36,616 bases of DNA from Streptomyces sp. 15-116A (GTDB lineage Bacteria > Actinomycetota > Actinomycetes > Streptomycetales > Streptomycetaceae): the NCBI RefSeq assembly GCF_025290915.1, contig NZ_JAOCQE010000037.1:1-36616 (forward strand), written 5' to 3'. Under the pieces are notes generated by a model. The model was not told where the DNA came from. It made no database searches and worked only from the letters and a program-made list of their open reading frames with translations. This document shows, piece by piece, positions 7,207 through 15,933 of the stretch (position 1 is its first letter; the number at the start of each line of letters is the position of its first letter). Both the position numbers and the translations under genes were made by a program.

Positions 7207-8004
7207 ATGCCCCCGGCCAAGAAACGCACCCGTTCCTACGACCCCGCCAAGATCCGCGCCGCCGTCCTCGCCCAGTTCGGGAACGTACGCCGGGCCGTCC
7301 AGGGGCTCGACGACGCGCAGCTCGCCCTGCCGACCCGGCTCGGGGACTGGACGGTCCGGGAGCTGGCCGCGCACGTGACCATGGCCGTGGAGACGGTCAG
7401 CCGCAACCTCGACCGCGAGGAGCCCGCCAAGGCCGAGCTGGCCCTGCTGGACTGGCCCTTCGCCACCGCCGGCCGCGCCGCCGACATCGCCGACGGCACC
7501 CGTGACCTCGCCGCCGCTCACCCCGACCTCGACGCGCTGTACGCCCGCACCGAGGAGCGCCTCACGCAGAGGCTGGCCGAGGCGCCCGGCGACCGTCTCC
7601 TCGCCGCCCGTACCGGCGCCATGACCCTCGCCGACTACCTGGTCACCCGAACCGTCGAGCTCGTCGTCCACACCGACGACCTCAACGCCGCCGTGCCCGG
7701 CCTCGACATCCCGCAGGACCGCCAGGCGCTCGCCGCCTGCACCCGGCTGCTCGCCGACGCGCTCGCCGCGAAGGTGCCCGGCGGATCGACGGAGGTGCGG
7801 ATCCCGCCGTACGCGGTGGTGCAGTGCGTGGAGGGGCCGCGGCACACCCGCGGTACCCCGCCGAACGTCGTCGAGACCGACCCGCTGACCTGGATCCGCC
7901 TGGCCACCGGCCGGACCGCCTGGGCGGACGCGGTGTCCGACGCGAAGGTCAGCGCCAGCGGTGAGCGGGCGGACCTCGGCCCGTACCTTCCTCTGCTGCG
8001 CTGA
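7207..8004 (+). CDS. maleylpyruvate isomerase-like (MDMPI) mycothiol-dependent family protein
   Basis: 265 residues. The N-terminal ~150 residues match the DinB-like four-helix fold of mycothiol-dependent maleylpyruvate isomerases: LGDWTVRELAAHVTMAVE supplies the first metal-binding His and LVTRTVELVVHTDDL the second, spaced as in the family. The C-terminal ~90 residues form a second domain, as in the sterol-carrier-like actinobacterial relatives. Members use mycothiol as thiol cofactor; the substrate here is unknown. Start ATG at 7207 has no ribosome binding site and a -10-like hexamer six bases upstream, suggesting leaderless translation. It stands alone, followed 36 nt later by the META lipoprotein gene in the same direction. 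Confidence 0.85.
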   Translation: MPPAKKRTRSYDPAKIRAAVLAQFGNVRRAVQGLDDAQLALPTRLGDWTVRELAAHVTMAVETVSRNLDREEPAKAELALLDWPFATAGRAADIADGTRDLAAAHPDLDALYARTEERLTQRLAEAPGDRLLAARTGAMTLADYLVTRTVELVVHTDDLNAAVPGLDIPQDRQALAACTRLLADALAAKVPGGSTEVRIPPYAVVQCVEGPRHTRGTPPNVVETDPLTWIRLATGRTAWADAVSDAKVSASGERADLGPYLPLLR

Positions 8005-8040
8005 CGGGAACCAGTCCCTCCGCCGCTCCGTCGAATCGAC

Positions 8041-8832
8041 ATGTACAGGCAGAAGCGGCACACGCAGCGCACGATCCTCACGGCGGCCGTCGCCGCGCTC
8101 GTCCCGCTCGCGGCGGCGTGCGGCACCGAGAAGGCGGGCGGCGGCAGCAGCTCCGCCGAGCCCGCGGCACCGGTCACCGGCATCCGCTGGAGCATCGACA
8201 GCGTCACCGTCGACGGCACCACCCACCGGGCGCCCTCCGACGCCCATGTGACCCTCGCCGACGACGGCCGCTCCGAGGGCAGCTACGGCTGCAACACCTT
8301 CAGCGCACGCACCGACGTCGACGGCGACCGCATCCGTCTCAGCGACGCCATGTCCACCGAGATGGCCTGCGACGACAAGCCCATGGCCTTCGAGAGCACC
8401 CTCGCCCGCACCCTCACCGACGGTGGCGCCCTGAAGGCCGAGGTGAACGACGACCGCCTGACCCTCACCACCGCCGACGGCGCCACGATCCGCCTCACCA
8501 GGAGCCAGGACGCCGCGCTGCACGGCACCAAGTGGACCGTCACCACCCCCGCCACCGACAGCCGCGCCCACCTCACCTTCGACAAGGACGAGGGCACCGT
8601 CTCCGGCAACCTCGGCTGCAACGACGTCAACGCGAAGGCCACGGTGCGCGACGGCCGTATCATCCTGGGCCCTCCGGCCGCGACCCGAATGATGTGCGAA
8701 GACTCACTCATGGACGGCGAGCGGGCGCTGATGAAGCTGTTCGACGGCACGGTCGAGTACCGCATCGATCATCGAACGCTGACGCTGACCAGCGAAAACG
8801 GCACGAGCGTCCGGGCCGTCGCCGCGCGGTGA
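8041..8832 (+). CDS. META-domain lipoprotein
   Basis: 263 residues. A lipoprotein signal peptide ends in the lipobox LAAAC (Cys27), so the mature protein should be lipid-anchored on the outer face of the membrane. Two tandem META/HslJ-like domains follow: each has a GxYGCNxFS or GNLGCNDVNA core and a downstream Met-x-Cys (TEMACDDK, TRMMCED) preceding a helix and final strands. HslJ in E. coli is linked to heat and novobiocin tolerance, but the biochemical function of the domain is not settled. The gene lies 62 nt upstream of purF in the same direction; purF appears to have its own promoter, so co-transcription is not needed. Confidence 0.9.
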   Translation: MYRQKRHTQRTILTAAVAALVPLAAACGTEKAGGGSSSAEPAAPVTGIRWSIDSVTVDGTTHRAPSDAHVTLADDGRSEGSYGCNTFSARTDVDGDRIRLSDAMSTEMACDDKPMAFESTLARTLTDGGALKAEVNDDRLTLTTADGATIRLTRSQDAALHGTKWTVTTPATDSRAHLTFDKDEGTVSGNLGCNDVNAKATVRDGRIILGPPAATRMMCEDSLMDGERALMKLFDGTVEYRIDHRTLTLTSENGTSVRAVAAR

Positions 8833-8857
8833 TCGACTCCTGACCCCGCATCCCGCA

Positions 8858-8887
8858 TTCGGACCAGCCCGCGGCCTCGCCTACACT
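8858..8887 (+). promoter_or_regulatory. candidate purF promoter
   Basis: TTCGGA (8858-8863) and TACACT (8882-8887) are separated by 18 bp and match the -35 and -10 patterns of the vegetative sigma factor moderately. The -10 ends seven bases before the GTG at 8895, so the purF message may be leaderless or nearly so. Confidence 0.4.
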
Positions 8888-8894
8888 CGGAGAC

Positions 8895-10421
8895 GTGCCA
8901 CGTGGTGACGGACGACTCAACCACGACCTGCTCCCCGGCGAGAAGGGCCCCCAGGACGCTTGCGGCGTCTTCGGTGTCTGGGCTCCGGGCGAAGAGGTCG
9001 CCAAGCTCACGTACTTCGGGCTCTACGCCCTCCAGCATCGGGGTCAGGAATCCGCGGGAATCGCGGTCAGCAACGGCTCCCAGATCCTCGTCTTCAAGGA
9101 CATGGGCCTCGTTTCCCAGGTCTTCGACGAGACCTCGCTCGGTTCGCTCCAGGGTCACATCGCGGTCGGACACGCCCGCTACTCGACCACCGGCGCCTCC
9201 GTGTGGGAGAACGCCCAGCCGACGTTCCGCGCCACCGCGCACGGATCCATCGCGCTCGGCCACAACGGCAACCTGGTCAACACGGCGGAGCTCGCCGAGA
9301 TGGTCGCCGAACTGCCCAAGGAGAACGGCCGCGCCCCCAAGGTCGCCGCCACCAACGACACCGACCTGATCACCGCCCTGCTGGCCGGCCAGCGCGCCGC
9401 CGACGGCGAGCCGGTGACCGTGGAGCAGGCCGCGCACGTGGTCCTCCCGCAGGTCAAGGGCGCCTTCAGCCTCGTCTTCATGGACGAGCACACCCTGTAC
9501 GCGGCCCGTGACCCGCAGGGCATCCGCCCGCTGGTCCTCGGCCGCCTCGAGCGCGGCTGGGTGGTCGCCTCCGAGTCCGCCGCCCTCGACATCTGCGGCG
9601 CCAGCTTCGTCCGCGAGATCGAGCCGGGCGAGTTCGTCGCCATCGACGAGAACGGACTGCGCACCTCCCGATTCGCGGAAGCGAAGCCCAAGGGCTGTGT
9701 CTTCGAGTACGTGTACCTGGCCCGCCCGGACACCGACATCGCCGGCCGGAACGTGTACCTCTCGCGCGTCGAGATGGGCCGCCGCCTCGCCAAGGAGGCC
9801 CCGGTCGAGGCCGACCTGGTCATACCGACCCCGGAGTCCGGCACCCCGGCCGCGATCGGCTACGCGGAGGCCTCCGGCATCCCGTTCGGCGCCGGTCTGG
9901 TGAAGAACGCGTACGTCGGACGTACGTTCATCCAGCCCTCGCAGACGATCCGGCAGCTCGGCATCCGCCTGAAGCTGAACCCGCTCAAGGAAGTCATCAA
10001 GGGCAAGCGTCTGGTCGTCGTGGACGACTCGATCGTGCGCGGCAACACCCAGCGCGCCCTGGTCCGCATGCTCCGCGAGGCGGGCGCCGCCGAGGTCCAC
10101 ATCCGGATCTCCTCGCCGCCCGTGAAGTGGCCCTGCTTCTTCGGCATCGACTTCGCCACGCGCGCGGAGCTCATCGCCAACGGCATGACGATCGAGGAGA
10201 TCGGCACCTCGCTGGGCGCCGACTCACTCGCGTACATCTCCATCGACGGCATGATCGAGGCGACCACCATCGCCAAGCCGAACCTGTGCCGCGCCTGCTT
10301 CGACGGCGAGTACCCGATGGACCTGCCCGACCCGGAGCTGCTCGGCAAGCAGCTGCTGGAGACGGAGCTGGCCGCCGGTCCGGCCGCCACGGCCGCGGCC
10401 GACGCGATCCGCCGCCCGTAA
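8895..10421 (+). CDS. purF: amidophosphoribosyltransferase
   Basis: 508 residues. It catalyses the first committed step of purine synthesis, PRPP plus glutamine to 5-phosphoribosylamine. The N-terminal glutaminase domain would be processed to expose Cys23 in DACGVFGVWAP, so the first 22 residues are a propeptide, as in the Bacillus-type enzyme. The C-terminal phosphoribosyltransferase domain has the PRPP loop VVVDDSIVRGNT at about residues 374-385. Cysteines in WPCFFGID and NLCRACFDGEYP match the 4Fe-4S ligands of the oxygen-sensitive Bacillus-type PurF. The start is GTG at 8895 with no clear ribosome site. purM follows after 38 nt in the same direction, a standard Streptomyces pair. Confidence 0.98.
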   Translation: MPRGDGRLNHDLLPGEKGPQDACGVFGVWAPGEEVAKLTYFGLYALQHRGQESAGIAVSNGSQILVFKDMGLVSQVFDETSLGSLQGHIAVGHARYSTTGASVWENAQPTFRATAHGSIALGHNGNLVNTAELAEMVAELPKENGRAPKVAATNDTDLITALLAGQRAADGEPVTVEQAAHVVLPQVKGAFSLVFMDEHTLYAARDPQGIRPLVLGRLERGWVVASESAALDICGASFVREIEPGEFVAIDENGLRTSRFAEAKPKGCVFEYVYLARPDTDIAGRNVYLSRVEMGRRLAKEAPVEADLVIPTPESGTPAAIGYAEASGIPFGAGLVKNAYVGRTFIQPSQTIRQLGIRLKLNPLKEVIKGKRLVVVDDSIVRGNTQRALVRMLREAGAAEVHIRISSPPVKWPCFFGIDFATRAELIANGMTIEEIGTSLGADSLAYISIDGMIEATTIAKPNLCRACFDGEYPMDLPDPELLGKQLLETELAAGPAATAAADAIRRP

Positions 10422-10459
10422 AGCCTCGTACGTTTCACCAACCCGAAAGATCCCAGGCA

Positions 10460-11539
10460 ATGTCTGAGACATCTACCGGTGCTTCCGGTGCGTCCTACGC
10501 GGCTGCAGGCGTCGACATCGAAGCGGGCGACCGCGCCGTCGAGCTGATGAAGGAGTGGGTGAAGAAGACGCAGCGCCCCGAGGTCCTCGGCGGCCTCGGC
10601 GGCTTCGCCGGCCTCTTCGACGCCTCCGCCCTCAAGCGCTACGAGCGGCCCCTGCTCGCGTCCGCCACGGACGGCGTCGGCACCAAGGTCGACATCGCCC
10701 GGCAACTCGGCGTGTACGACACCATCGGCCACGACCTGGTCGCCATGGTCATGGACGACATCGTGGTGTGCGGTGCCGAGCCGCTGTTCATGACCGACTA
10801 CATCTGCGTCGGCAAGGTCCACCCCGAGCGGGTCGCCGCCATCGTCAAGGGCATCGCCGAGGGCTGTGTGCTGGCCGGCTGCGCCCTGGTCGGCGGCGAG
10901 ACGGCCGAACACCCCGGCCTGCTGGGCCCGGACGACTTCGACGTCGCCGGCGCCGGTACGGGCGTCGTGGAGGCCGACCGGCTGCTCGGCGCGGATCGCA
11001 TCCGTACGGGTGACGCGGTGATCGCCATGGCGTCCTCCGGGCTTCACTCCAACGGGTACTCCCTCGTCCGGCACGTCCTGCTGAACCAGGCCGGGCTCGC
11101 CCTGGACGCCCGCATCGAGGAGTTCGGCCGCACCCTCGGCGAGGAGCTGCTGGAGCCGACCAAGATCTACTCGCTGGACTGCCTGGCGCTGATGCGCACC
11201 ACCGAGGTGCACGCCTTCAGCCATGTCACCGGCGGCGGCCTCGCGGCCAACCTGGCCCGCGTGATCCCGGACGGGCTGCACGCGATCGTGGACCGGTCCA
11301 CCTGGACCCCGGCCCCGGTGTTCGACCTGGTCGGCCGGACCGGTTCGGTCGAGCGGCTGGAGCTGGAGAAGACCCTGAACATGGGCGTCGGCATGATCGC
11401 GATCGTGCCGGAGGAGTCCGCCGACGTGGCGCTGGCGACGCTGGCCGACCGCGGGGTGGACGCCTGGGTGGCCGGCGAGATCACCGAGCGCGGCGAGCAC
11501 ACCACGGGCGCGGCCCTGGTCGGGGACTACGCGAGCTGA
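10460..11539 (+). CDS. purM: phosphoribosylformylglycinamidine cyclo-ligase (AIR synthetase)
   Basis: 359 residues. It converts FGAM and ATP to aminoimidazole ribotide, step five of purine synthesis. The N-terminal ATP-binding half holds DGVGTK (71-76), VAMVMDDIVVCGAEPLFMTDY and the Gly-rich LVGGETAEHPG; the C-terminal half has GLHSNGYSLVR and HVTGGGLAANL, all diagnostic for PurM. The ATG at 10460 has only a weak purine stretch upstream (GAAAGA). It is 38 nt downstream of purF and probably in the same operon. A hairpin follows directly after the stop. Confidence 0.98.
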   Translation: MSETSTGASGASYAAAGVDIEAGDRAVELMKEWVKKTQRPEVLGGLGGFAGLFDASALKRYERPLLASATDGVGTKVDIARQLGVYDTIGHDLVAMVMDDIVVCGAEPLFMTDYICVGKVHPERVAAIVKGIAEGCVLAGCALVGGETAEHPGLLGPDDFDVAGAGTGVVEADRLLGADRIRTGDAVIAMASSGLHSNGYSLVRHVLLNQAGLALDARIEEFGRTLGEELLEPTKIYSLDCLALMRTTEVHAFSHVTGGGLAANLARVIPDGLHAIVDRSTWTPAPVFDLVGRTGSVERLELEKTLNMGVGMIAIVPEESADVALATLADRGVDAWVAGEITERGEHTTGAALVGDYAS

Positions 11540-11548
11540 TCATCGGGG

Positions 11549-11581
11549 GTGCTGCCCGGGCCCTCGCGGTGCGGGCAGCAC
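11549..11581 (+). terminator. purM terminator hairpin
   Basis: Perfect 10-bp stem (GTGCTGCCCG with CGGGCAGCAC) and a 13-nt loop, ten bases after the purM stop. The right arm is part of the first copy of a tandem 21-bp repeat (11565-11606). Confidence 0.65.
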
Positions 11582-11606
11582 TGAACGCGGTGCGGGCAGC
11601 ACTAAA
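11565..11606. repeat. tandem 21-bp direct repeat
   Basis: Two head-to-tail copies of a 21-bp unit (core GCGGTGCGGGCAGCACT) differ at one base (GAA versus AAA near the end). The first copy supplies the right arm of the purM terminator hairpin. Confidence 0.85.
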
Positions 11607-11639
11607 CCCGGCCGGTGACTCTCGTCACCCGACCGGGTT
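11605..11639 (-). terminator. imperfect hairpin, likely DUF3073 gene terminator
   Basis: AACCCGG and CGGTGA pair with TCACC and ACCGGGTT around a CTCTCG loop, with a small bulge. It lies just below the end of the minus-strand gene at 11656 and after the purM hairpin, so this convergent junction is terminated from both sides. Confidence 0.5.
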
Positions 11640-11655
11640 GATGCTCAGTACAAGG

Positions 11656-11904
11656 TCAAGCGCCTCGACGCTGCTGCGAGGACTGGTCGTCCTCGTCCTC
11701 CTCGTCGTCCTCGTAGAGGTCGGCGTACTTGGCGTACAGGTCGTCGTCGTGCTCATCGTCCTCGAAATGGTCGCCGTTAGGCGACTGGTTCGACGTCGAT
11801 GCGCCCAGCTCCTCGGCCAGGCGTGCGAGGTCCGTCCCACCGCTGTTGTACTTCAGCTGGCGGGCGACCTTCGTCTGCTTGGCCTTGGCCCGGCCGCGCC
11901 CCAT
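11656..11904 (-). CDS. DUF3073 family protein
   Basis: 82 residues, ATG at 11904 behind GAGGGGG. The N-terminus MGRGRAKAKQTKVARQLKY is very basic and is the conserved start of the actinobacterial DUF3073 family. The C-terminal half is extremely acidic (runs of Asp/Glu around residues 48-73). Such charge separation suggests nucleic acid or ribosome contact, but no function is established. It is normally found beside purM in Streptomyces, as here, in convergent orientation. Confidence 0.93.
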   Translation of the reverse strand: MGRGRAKAKQTKVARQLKYNSGGTDLARLAEELGASTSNQSPNGDHFEDDEHDDDLYAKYADLYEDDEEDEDDQSSQQRRGA

Positions 11905-12231
11905 GGCTCGACCCCCTCAACGACGGGGCTCGACGGCCCCAGAGTCTGACACGCGTTCATGGTCCGGAACGGACTCTCCGTGGAGAGGCCGGTCCGTAGG
12001 GCTTCCACGGTACCTGAGCCCGCGCCCATACGGTACGTCGCCCGCAGGACGTGCCTGCGCCCAGGACCTTCGAGGCGCCCCGTCCTCGCTGGTCAATCGC
12101 GATTTTAACCACTTATCGACGGGCGACCCGCCGGGAGAAGTGAGAGTTCTCTCTAACTGCCCACCGGCGGGTACCGGTCAAACGTGCGAACCCCGCTCGC
12201 GCGTCGGACGGCTCGCCCGAGTGCGCCGGAC
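11905..12231. other. 327-nt intergenic region between vdh and the DUF3073 gene
   Basis: No gene seen. It holds the vdh terminator hairpin (12126-12172) and must contain the minus-strand promoter of the DUF3073 gene. A short AT-rich patch (about 12099-12117) is the only notable composition change. Confidence 0.5.
12126..12172 (-). terminator. vdh terminator hairpin
   Basis: A 9-bp perfect stem (ACCCGCCGG with CCGGCGGGT) encloses a 29-nt loop that can fold a further short GAGAA/TTCTC stem. It lies 60-105 nt beyond the vdh stop on the minus strand. Confidence 0.55.
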
Positions 12232-13320
12232 TCACCGCACCGGACGCGCCTCCGCCATCCGCTGCTCGGCGATCCGGTCGGCCGCGGCGGCCGGCGGAAT
12301 CCCGTCCGCCTTCGCACGTGCGAATATGGCCAGCGTGGTGTCGAAGATCTTCGACGCCTTCGTCTTGCACCGGTCGAAGTCGAAGCCGTGCAGCTCGTCG
12401 GCGACCTGGATGACACCGCCCGCGTTCACCACGTAGTCCGGCGCGTAGAGGATCCCGCGGTCCGCGAGGTCCTTCTCCACGCCCGGGTGGGCGAGCTGGT
12501 TGTTGGCGGCGCCGCAGACCACCTTGGCGGTCAGCACCGGCACGGTGTCGTCGTTCAGCGCGCCGCCGAGCGCGCAGGGGGCGTAGATGTCCAGGCCCTC
12601 GGTGCGGATCAGCGCCTCGGTGTCGGCGACGGCGCTGACACCCACCGGGTGCCGGTCGAGGATCCGGCGCACCGCGTCCTCGCGGACGTCGGTGATGACG
12701 ACCTCGGCGCCCTCGGCCCGCAGGTGCTCCACCAGGTGGTGACCGACCTTGCCGACGCCCGCGACGCCGACCTTGCGGTCGCGCAGCGACGGGTCGCCCC
12801 ACAGGTGCTGCGCGGAGGCCCGCATGCCCTGGTAGACGCCGAACGCGGTGAGCACGGAGGAGTCGCCCGCGCCGCCGTTCTCGGGGGAGCGCCCGGTGGT
12901 CCAGCGGCACTCACGGGCCACGACGTCCATGTCGGCGACGTAGGTGCCGACGTCGCAGGCGGTGACGTACCGGCCGCCCAGCGAGGCCACGAACCGCCCG
13001 TAGGCGAGCAGCAGCTCCTCGCTCTTGATCTGCTCCGGGTCGCCGATGATCACGGCCTTGCCGCCGCCGTGGTCGAGACCGGCCATGGCGTTCTTGTACG
13101 ACATCCCGCGCGCGAGGTTCAGCGCGTCGGCGACGGCCTCCTCCTCGGTCGCGTACGGGTAGAAGCGCGTACCGCCGAGGGCGGGGCCCAGCGCGGTGGA
13201 GTGGATGGCGATGACGGCCTTGAGGCCGCTGGCACGGTCCTGACAGAGCACGACTTGCTCATGACCCCCCTGGTCCGACCGGAACAGGGTGTGCAGGACG
13301 CCGTCAGATACGTCGGTCAC
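12232..13320 (-). CDS. vdh: valine (branched-chain amino acid) dehydrogenase
   Basis: 362 residues, close to the usual length for Streptomyces valine dehydrogenase. It deaminates L-valine and other branched-chain amino acids with NAD to 2-oxo acids, feeding precursors for fatty acids and polyketides. The N-terminal Glu/Leu/Phe/Val dehydrogenase domain has [11 protein letters not shown], the substrate-binding Lys in SYKNAMAG (Lys76) and the catalytic Lys in DHGGGKAVI (Lys88). The NAD domain has [13 protein letters not shown], and [15 protein letters not shown] is typical of the family. Start GTG at 13320 follows AGGAG with an 8-nt spacer. It stands alone, divergent from the gene at 13555. Confidence 0.95.
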   Translation of the reverse strand: MTDVSDGVLHTLFRSDQGGHEQVVLCQDRASGLKAVIAIHSTALGPALGGTRFYPYATEEEAVADALNLARGMSYKNAMAGLDHGGGKAVIIGDPEQIKSEELLLAYGRFVASLGGRYVTACDVGTYVADMDVVARECRWTTGRSPENGGAGDSSVLTAFGVYQGMRASAQHLWGDPSLRDRKVGVAGVGKVGHHLVEHLRAEGAEVVITDVREDAVRRILDRHPVGVSAVADTEALIRTEGLDIYAPCALGGALNDDTVPVLTAKVVCGAANNQLAHPGVEKDLADRGILYAPDYVVNAGGVIQVADELHGFDFDRCKTKASKIFDTTLAIFARAKADGIPPAAAADRIAEQRMAEARPVR

Positions 13321-13554
13321 TGTGGTGACTCCTGAGTAAGTAGCGGCGGGTGAGGACAGCTCCCGTACGGGTGGCGGGGACTGTTGAGCACGAGATTAGA
13401 GCCTGTCGGCCCCGACGGCGGCAGCGTGTTCAGGATCACCTCCGACCGGAGTACCCGCGTGCGACGATTTGCATGGATTTCCCGCATGCCCCCGCGTGTC
13501 CGCCGCGGGGGCTCCCGGAGGTTTTCGCGGCGGTGCGGGGGGGAGGGAGCAGGC

Positions 13555-14397
13555 GTGCCCAAGGTGTCCTCGGTGATCGTCCCCTACGCGACCTACCTGC
13601 GCGTCTACGAACCCCTGGCCGCCTTCCCCGAGCCGGAGCGCGGCCACTGGGCGCGGTACGCCCGCCGCCCGGAACGCCCCTCCTACCAGGACGAACTCCG
13701 CCGGGCCCTGGCCGGCCTGGTCCCCACCCCGCCGGTCGCCGTGCCGGTGCACGAGAGCGACGACGCGTTCGTGCTGGAGGTCGACGGCGTGGTCTGCGTC
13801 TGCCCCTGGCGCACCCGGCTGCGCGGCTGGCAGGCGCTCGGCGAGCTCGCCGAGGACTTCCCGCTGCCCGTCCTGGACGCCCTGCTGCCCGCGGTCGTAC
13901 GCCGCCAGGCCGCCCAGGACTACGAGCGCTGGCTCGTCGACCACCCCGACGCCCGGCCGTGGATCCGCACGGCGACCTGGCAGGTGCCGATCAACTGGTT
14001 CGTGCTGTTCACCGACGAGGAGCGCGAGTACGACAAGGGCTCCGCCGACGAGGCGCCGGTGCTGCGCTACCGCACGCCGATGGTCGAGGCGCGGCGACGG
14101 GTGGCGCGGGGGCTGCGGGCGCTGAGGAACGCGATGGACGAGGGGCCGCTGATCGACGGCTTGGTGGACGTGGGGCGCTGGCTGGAGGAGTTCCACCCGC
14201 GCTCGTACGTCGAGCTCGACTACGGCGGCCTGGTGCACGCCCTGCCGTCCGGCGCCCTGGAGGACGACCACTCGGCGGCGGACGTGGCGGAGGGCATCGC
14301 GGCCCTGCGCGCCGGCGACGGGGAGACCGCGACAGCGGCGTACGGGCGGCTGGTGGAGCGGTGGCGTGCGGTGCGGGACCTGCGCTCCGCGAACTGA
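13555..14397 (+). CDS. conserved hypothetical protein upstream of bldC
   Basis: 280 residues starting from GTG 13555, chosen because GGGAGGGAG lies just upstream; an in-frame ATG at 13384 would add 57 Arg-rich residues of non-coding character that overlap the vdh promoter region. The protein is soluble, with no membrane segments or signal peptide, rich in Trp/Arg/Glu, with a hydrophobic DAFVLEVDGVVCVCPW stretch and a C-terminal helical region (GIAALRAGDGETATAAYGRLVERW). I recognise no catalytic motif. Its position between vdh and bldC is conserved in Streptomyces. Confidence 0.8.
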   Translation: MPKVSSVIVPYATYLRVYEPLAAFPEPERGHWARYARRPERPSYQDELRRALAGLVPTPPVAVPVHESDDAFVLEVDGVVCVCPWRTRLRGWQALGELAEDFPLPVLDALLPAVVRRQAAQDYERWLVDHPDARPWIRTATWQVPINWFVLFTDEEREYDKGSADEAPVLRYRTPMVEARRRVARGLRALRNAMDEGPLIDGLVDVGRWLEEFHPRSYVELDYGGLVHALPSGALEDDHSAADVAEGIAALRAGDGETATAAYGRLVERWRAVRDLRSAN

Positions 14398-14939
14398 GCG
14401 GGAGCGGGCGGTGTGCACCGAGCGTGAGCGGGCGAGCGCGAACTGACGTTTGACCAAACGCTCTTCTTGGGGTTTCGTCTTCGCCCTGAGGCTGCGTCAA
14501 CACGCACCTGACAACGGACAAGCGTGACGGACCGCACTTACACGGCCCTTGCGTCGCTTGCCCACCCTCATGCCAAAATAGGACAAGGAGTCCGGGGAGG
14601 ACTCCTCCGTCCTGCTGTGCTCCATTGCGGGCGGAATCTCAGCATTGCACGCTTTGGGGGATCTGGTGACTCCTGATCGTCCTGTGACTGATCGTCACAG
14701 CGGCGTGACTGTCCGCTATGGCATGGTCCATCGGCTTCCGCGGCTGATGAACACCTGGGAGGGCAATTCCGTCGGTTTGGCCGACGCCGCTGGACAGATG
14801 GTGTAGTTGTAGTGCCGAGGACAAGCCGTTCGTCCTATAACCGACTCGACTCGCGTCCGCCATTTCGGGCAACGCGGGTCAAGGTGCAGAATTTAGAGGA
14901 AAGAACCGAGAAGGTTCGGTTCTCCCGAGGAGGCCGCTC
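14398..14939. other. 542-nt region upstream of bldC
   Basis: No gene seen. It should hold the terminator of the 13555 gene and the bldC promoter(s) with a long leader. It includes the perfect inverted repeat at 14682-14700 and a short AT-rich stretch around 14570-14585. An antisense reading frame at 14639-14872 has no ribosome site or recognisable product. Confidence 0.5.
14682..14700. promoter_or_regulatory. inverted repeat upstream of bldC, candidate operator
   Basis: CTGTGAC-TGATC-GTCACAG, a perfect 7-bp inverted repeat with a 5-bp centre, about 240 bp before bldC. Another GTGAC (14705-14709) follows. The size and symmetry suit a dimeric regulator. The regulator is unknown. Confidence 0.45.
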
Positions 14940-15146
14940 ATGACCGCTCGCACCCCTGATGCCGAGCCGCTGCTGACCCCGGCTGAGGTCGCCACCATGT
15001 TCCGCGTCGACCCGAAGACGGTCACGCGCTGGGCGAAGGCCGGCAAGCTCACGTCGATCCGCACGCTCGGCGGGCATCGCCGCTACCGCGAGGCCGAGGT
15101 CCGCGCTCTGCTCGCGGGCATCCCGCAGCAGCGCAGCGAGGCCTGA
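14940..15146 (+). CDS. bldC: developmental regulator BldC (MerR-like DNA-binding protein)
   Basis: 68 residues. Almost the whole protein is a MerR-type winged helix-turn-helix: TPAEVATMFRVDPKTVTRWAKAGKL (residues 17-41) followed by the wing with GGHRRYREAEVRALL. It lacks the coiled-coil and effector domain of normal MerR proteins. BldC in Streptomyces holds back entry into development and controls antibiotic genes, binding cooperatively to direct repeats. ATG at 14940 follows GAGGAGG. The sequence and its position upstream of hrpA match the known gene. Confidence 0.97.
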   Translation: MTARTPDAEPLLTPAEVATMFRVDPKTVTRWAKAGKLTSIRTLGGHRRYREAEVRALLAGIPQQRSEA

Positions 15147-15516
15147 ACAACTGAATATCCGGGCAAACCGGCAGGTCCCCCAACCCGCCGAAGCGCCCAG
15201 AACCCTTAGCTCCAAGCGACGCGGGGACTGCCCCAACAGGCCCCTCGCCCAAGCCGATCAGAGCTTCGTCAGCAACTGAACAAGGGTGCGTCGTCGATCG
15301 CGCTGGACTCCGCCGGGTCCAGCGCGATCTTTTTTGTGCGCCGGCCGGGCGGCTGGGCTGGGGTTGTGCGCGGGCTTGTGGGGGCCTGTGAGGACAGTGC
15401 AATGGCACATATTAAATTGACGGGTTGTAGGAGGGGGTTAAGGAGAGCAGTTCCCAAAACTCATCCGGTGACACCCGTCACATACCAGTCGGCTTGTTGA
15501 GCCCGTGGCATATGCG
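15147..15516. other. intergenic region downstream of bldC
   Basis: 370 nt without a credible gene. It contains the strong intrinsic terminator at 15296-15335, 150 nt after bldC, then a short AT-rich patch (15403-15425). Confidence 0.5.
15296..15335 (+). terminator. intrinsic terminator (bldC)
   Basis: A perfect 13-bp stem (GATCGCGCTGGAC with its complement), an 8-nt loop TCCGCCGG and a run of six T. This is the most canonical terminator in the window. Confidence 0.9.
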
Positions 15517-15696
15517 CTAGAGGGAACGGGCGTTGGCGGCACCCTCGCCGTCAGCGGGGCGGGGACCGGACTCCAGGGCCAGCCGCAGCAGGCGATGGCA
15601 GATCGGGCAGTGGCGCGTGAGATGCCGATACGACGCGGCCGCCGCCAGATGCGCCCGCAGCAGCGCCCGCGCCTGATGCCTGCCCGATCCCGCCAT
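15517..15696 (-). CDS. small DUF6274-like protein with CPxC motif
   Basis: 59 residues from ATG 15696, chosen for its CGGAGG ribosome site six bases upstream; an in-frame GTG at 15717 would place that site inside the gene. The core ARALLRAHLAAAASYRHLTRHCPICHRLLRLALE is the conserved part of a small Streptomyces family found near bldC and hrpA (I recall it as DUF6274). CPIC with flanking His (HLTRHCPICH) looks able to bind one metal ion. Function unknown. It is convergent with bldC across the terminator. Confidence 0.75.
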   Translation of the reverse strand: MAGSGRHQARALLRAHLAAAASYRHLTRHCPICHRLLRLALESGPRPADGEGAANARSL

Positions 15697-15893
15697 ACGC
15701 CACCTCCGAGGGGCCACCGGGAAAGCGGGCCCTGCCTTCTGACGTACTGGGAGAGCGGTGGACCGTCAAGACGGCCGGGAGGGCCGCACAGAGGCCGCAC
15801 AGGGGCACGGAGGGCTCACGGGCGAGACGGAGAGGAGGCCGGGAGAGGGTTCACGGGCGACGCACGGAGGCCGCCGACACGGGCGAACACGAA

Positions 15894-15921
15894 GAAGCCC
15901 GGGTCCGAAGACCCGGGCTTC
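15894..15921 (-). terminator. tRNA-Asp terminator hairpin
   Basis: Perfect 11-bp stem GAAGCCCGGGT/ACCCGGGCTTC with a 6-nt loop, 12 bases beyond the 3' end of tRNA-Asp. On the minus strand it is followed by a T-containing stretch (TTCGTGTTC). Confidence 0.8.
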
Positions 15922-15933
15922 TCATCAACTATG

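Noticed and set aside
7156..10100. Long minus-strand open frames opposite the MDMPI-like, META and purF genes (7156-8571, 8769-10100)
   Set aside because: Low-complexity Gly/Ala/Asp/His products without families; the plus-strand genes are certain.
13384..13554. 57-residue extension of the 13555 gene
   Set aside because: Arg-rich non-coding character and placed over the divergent promoter region; GTG 13555 has a good ribosome site.
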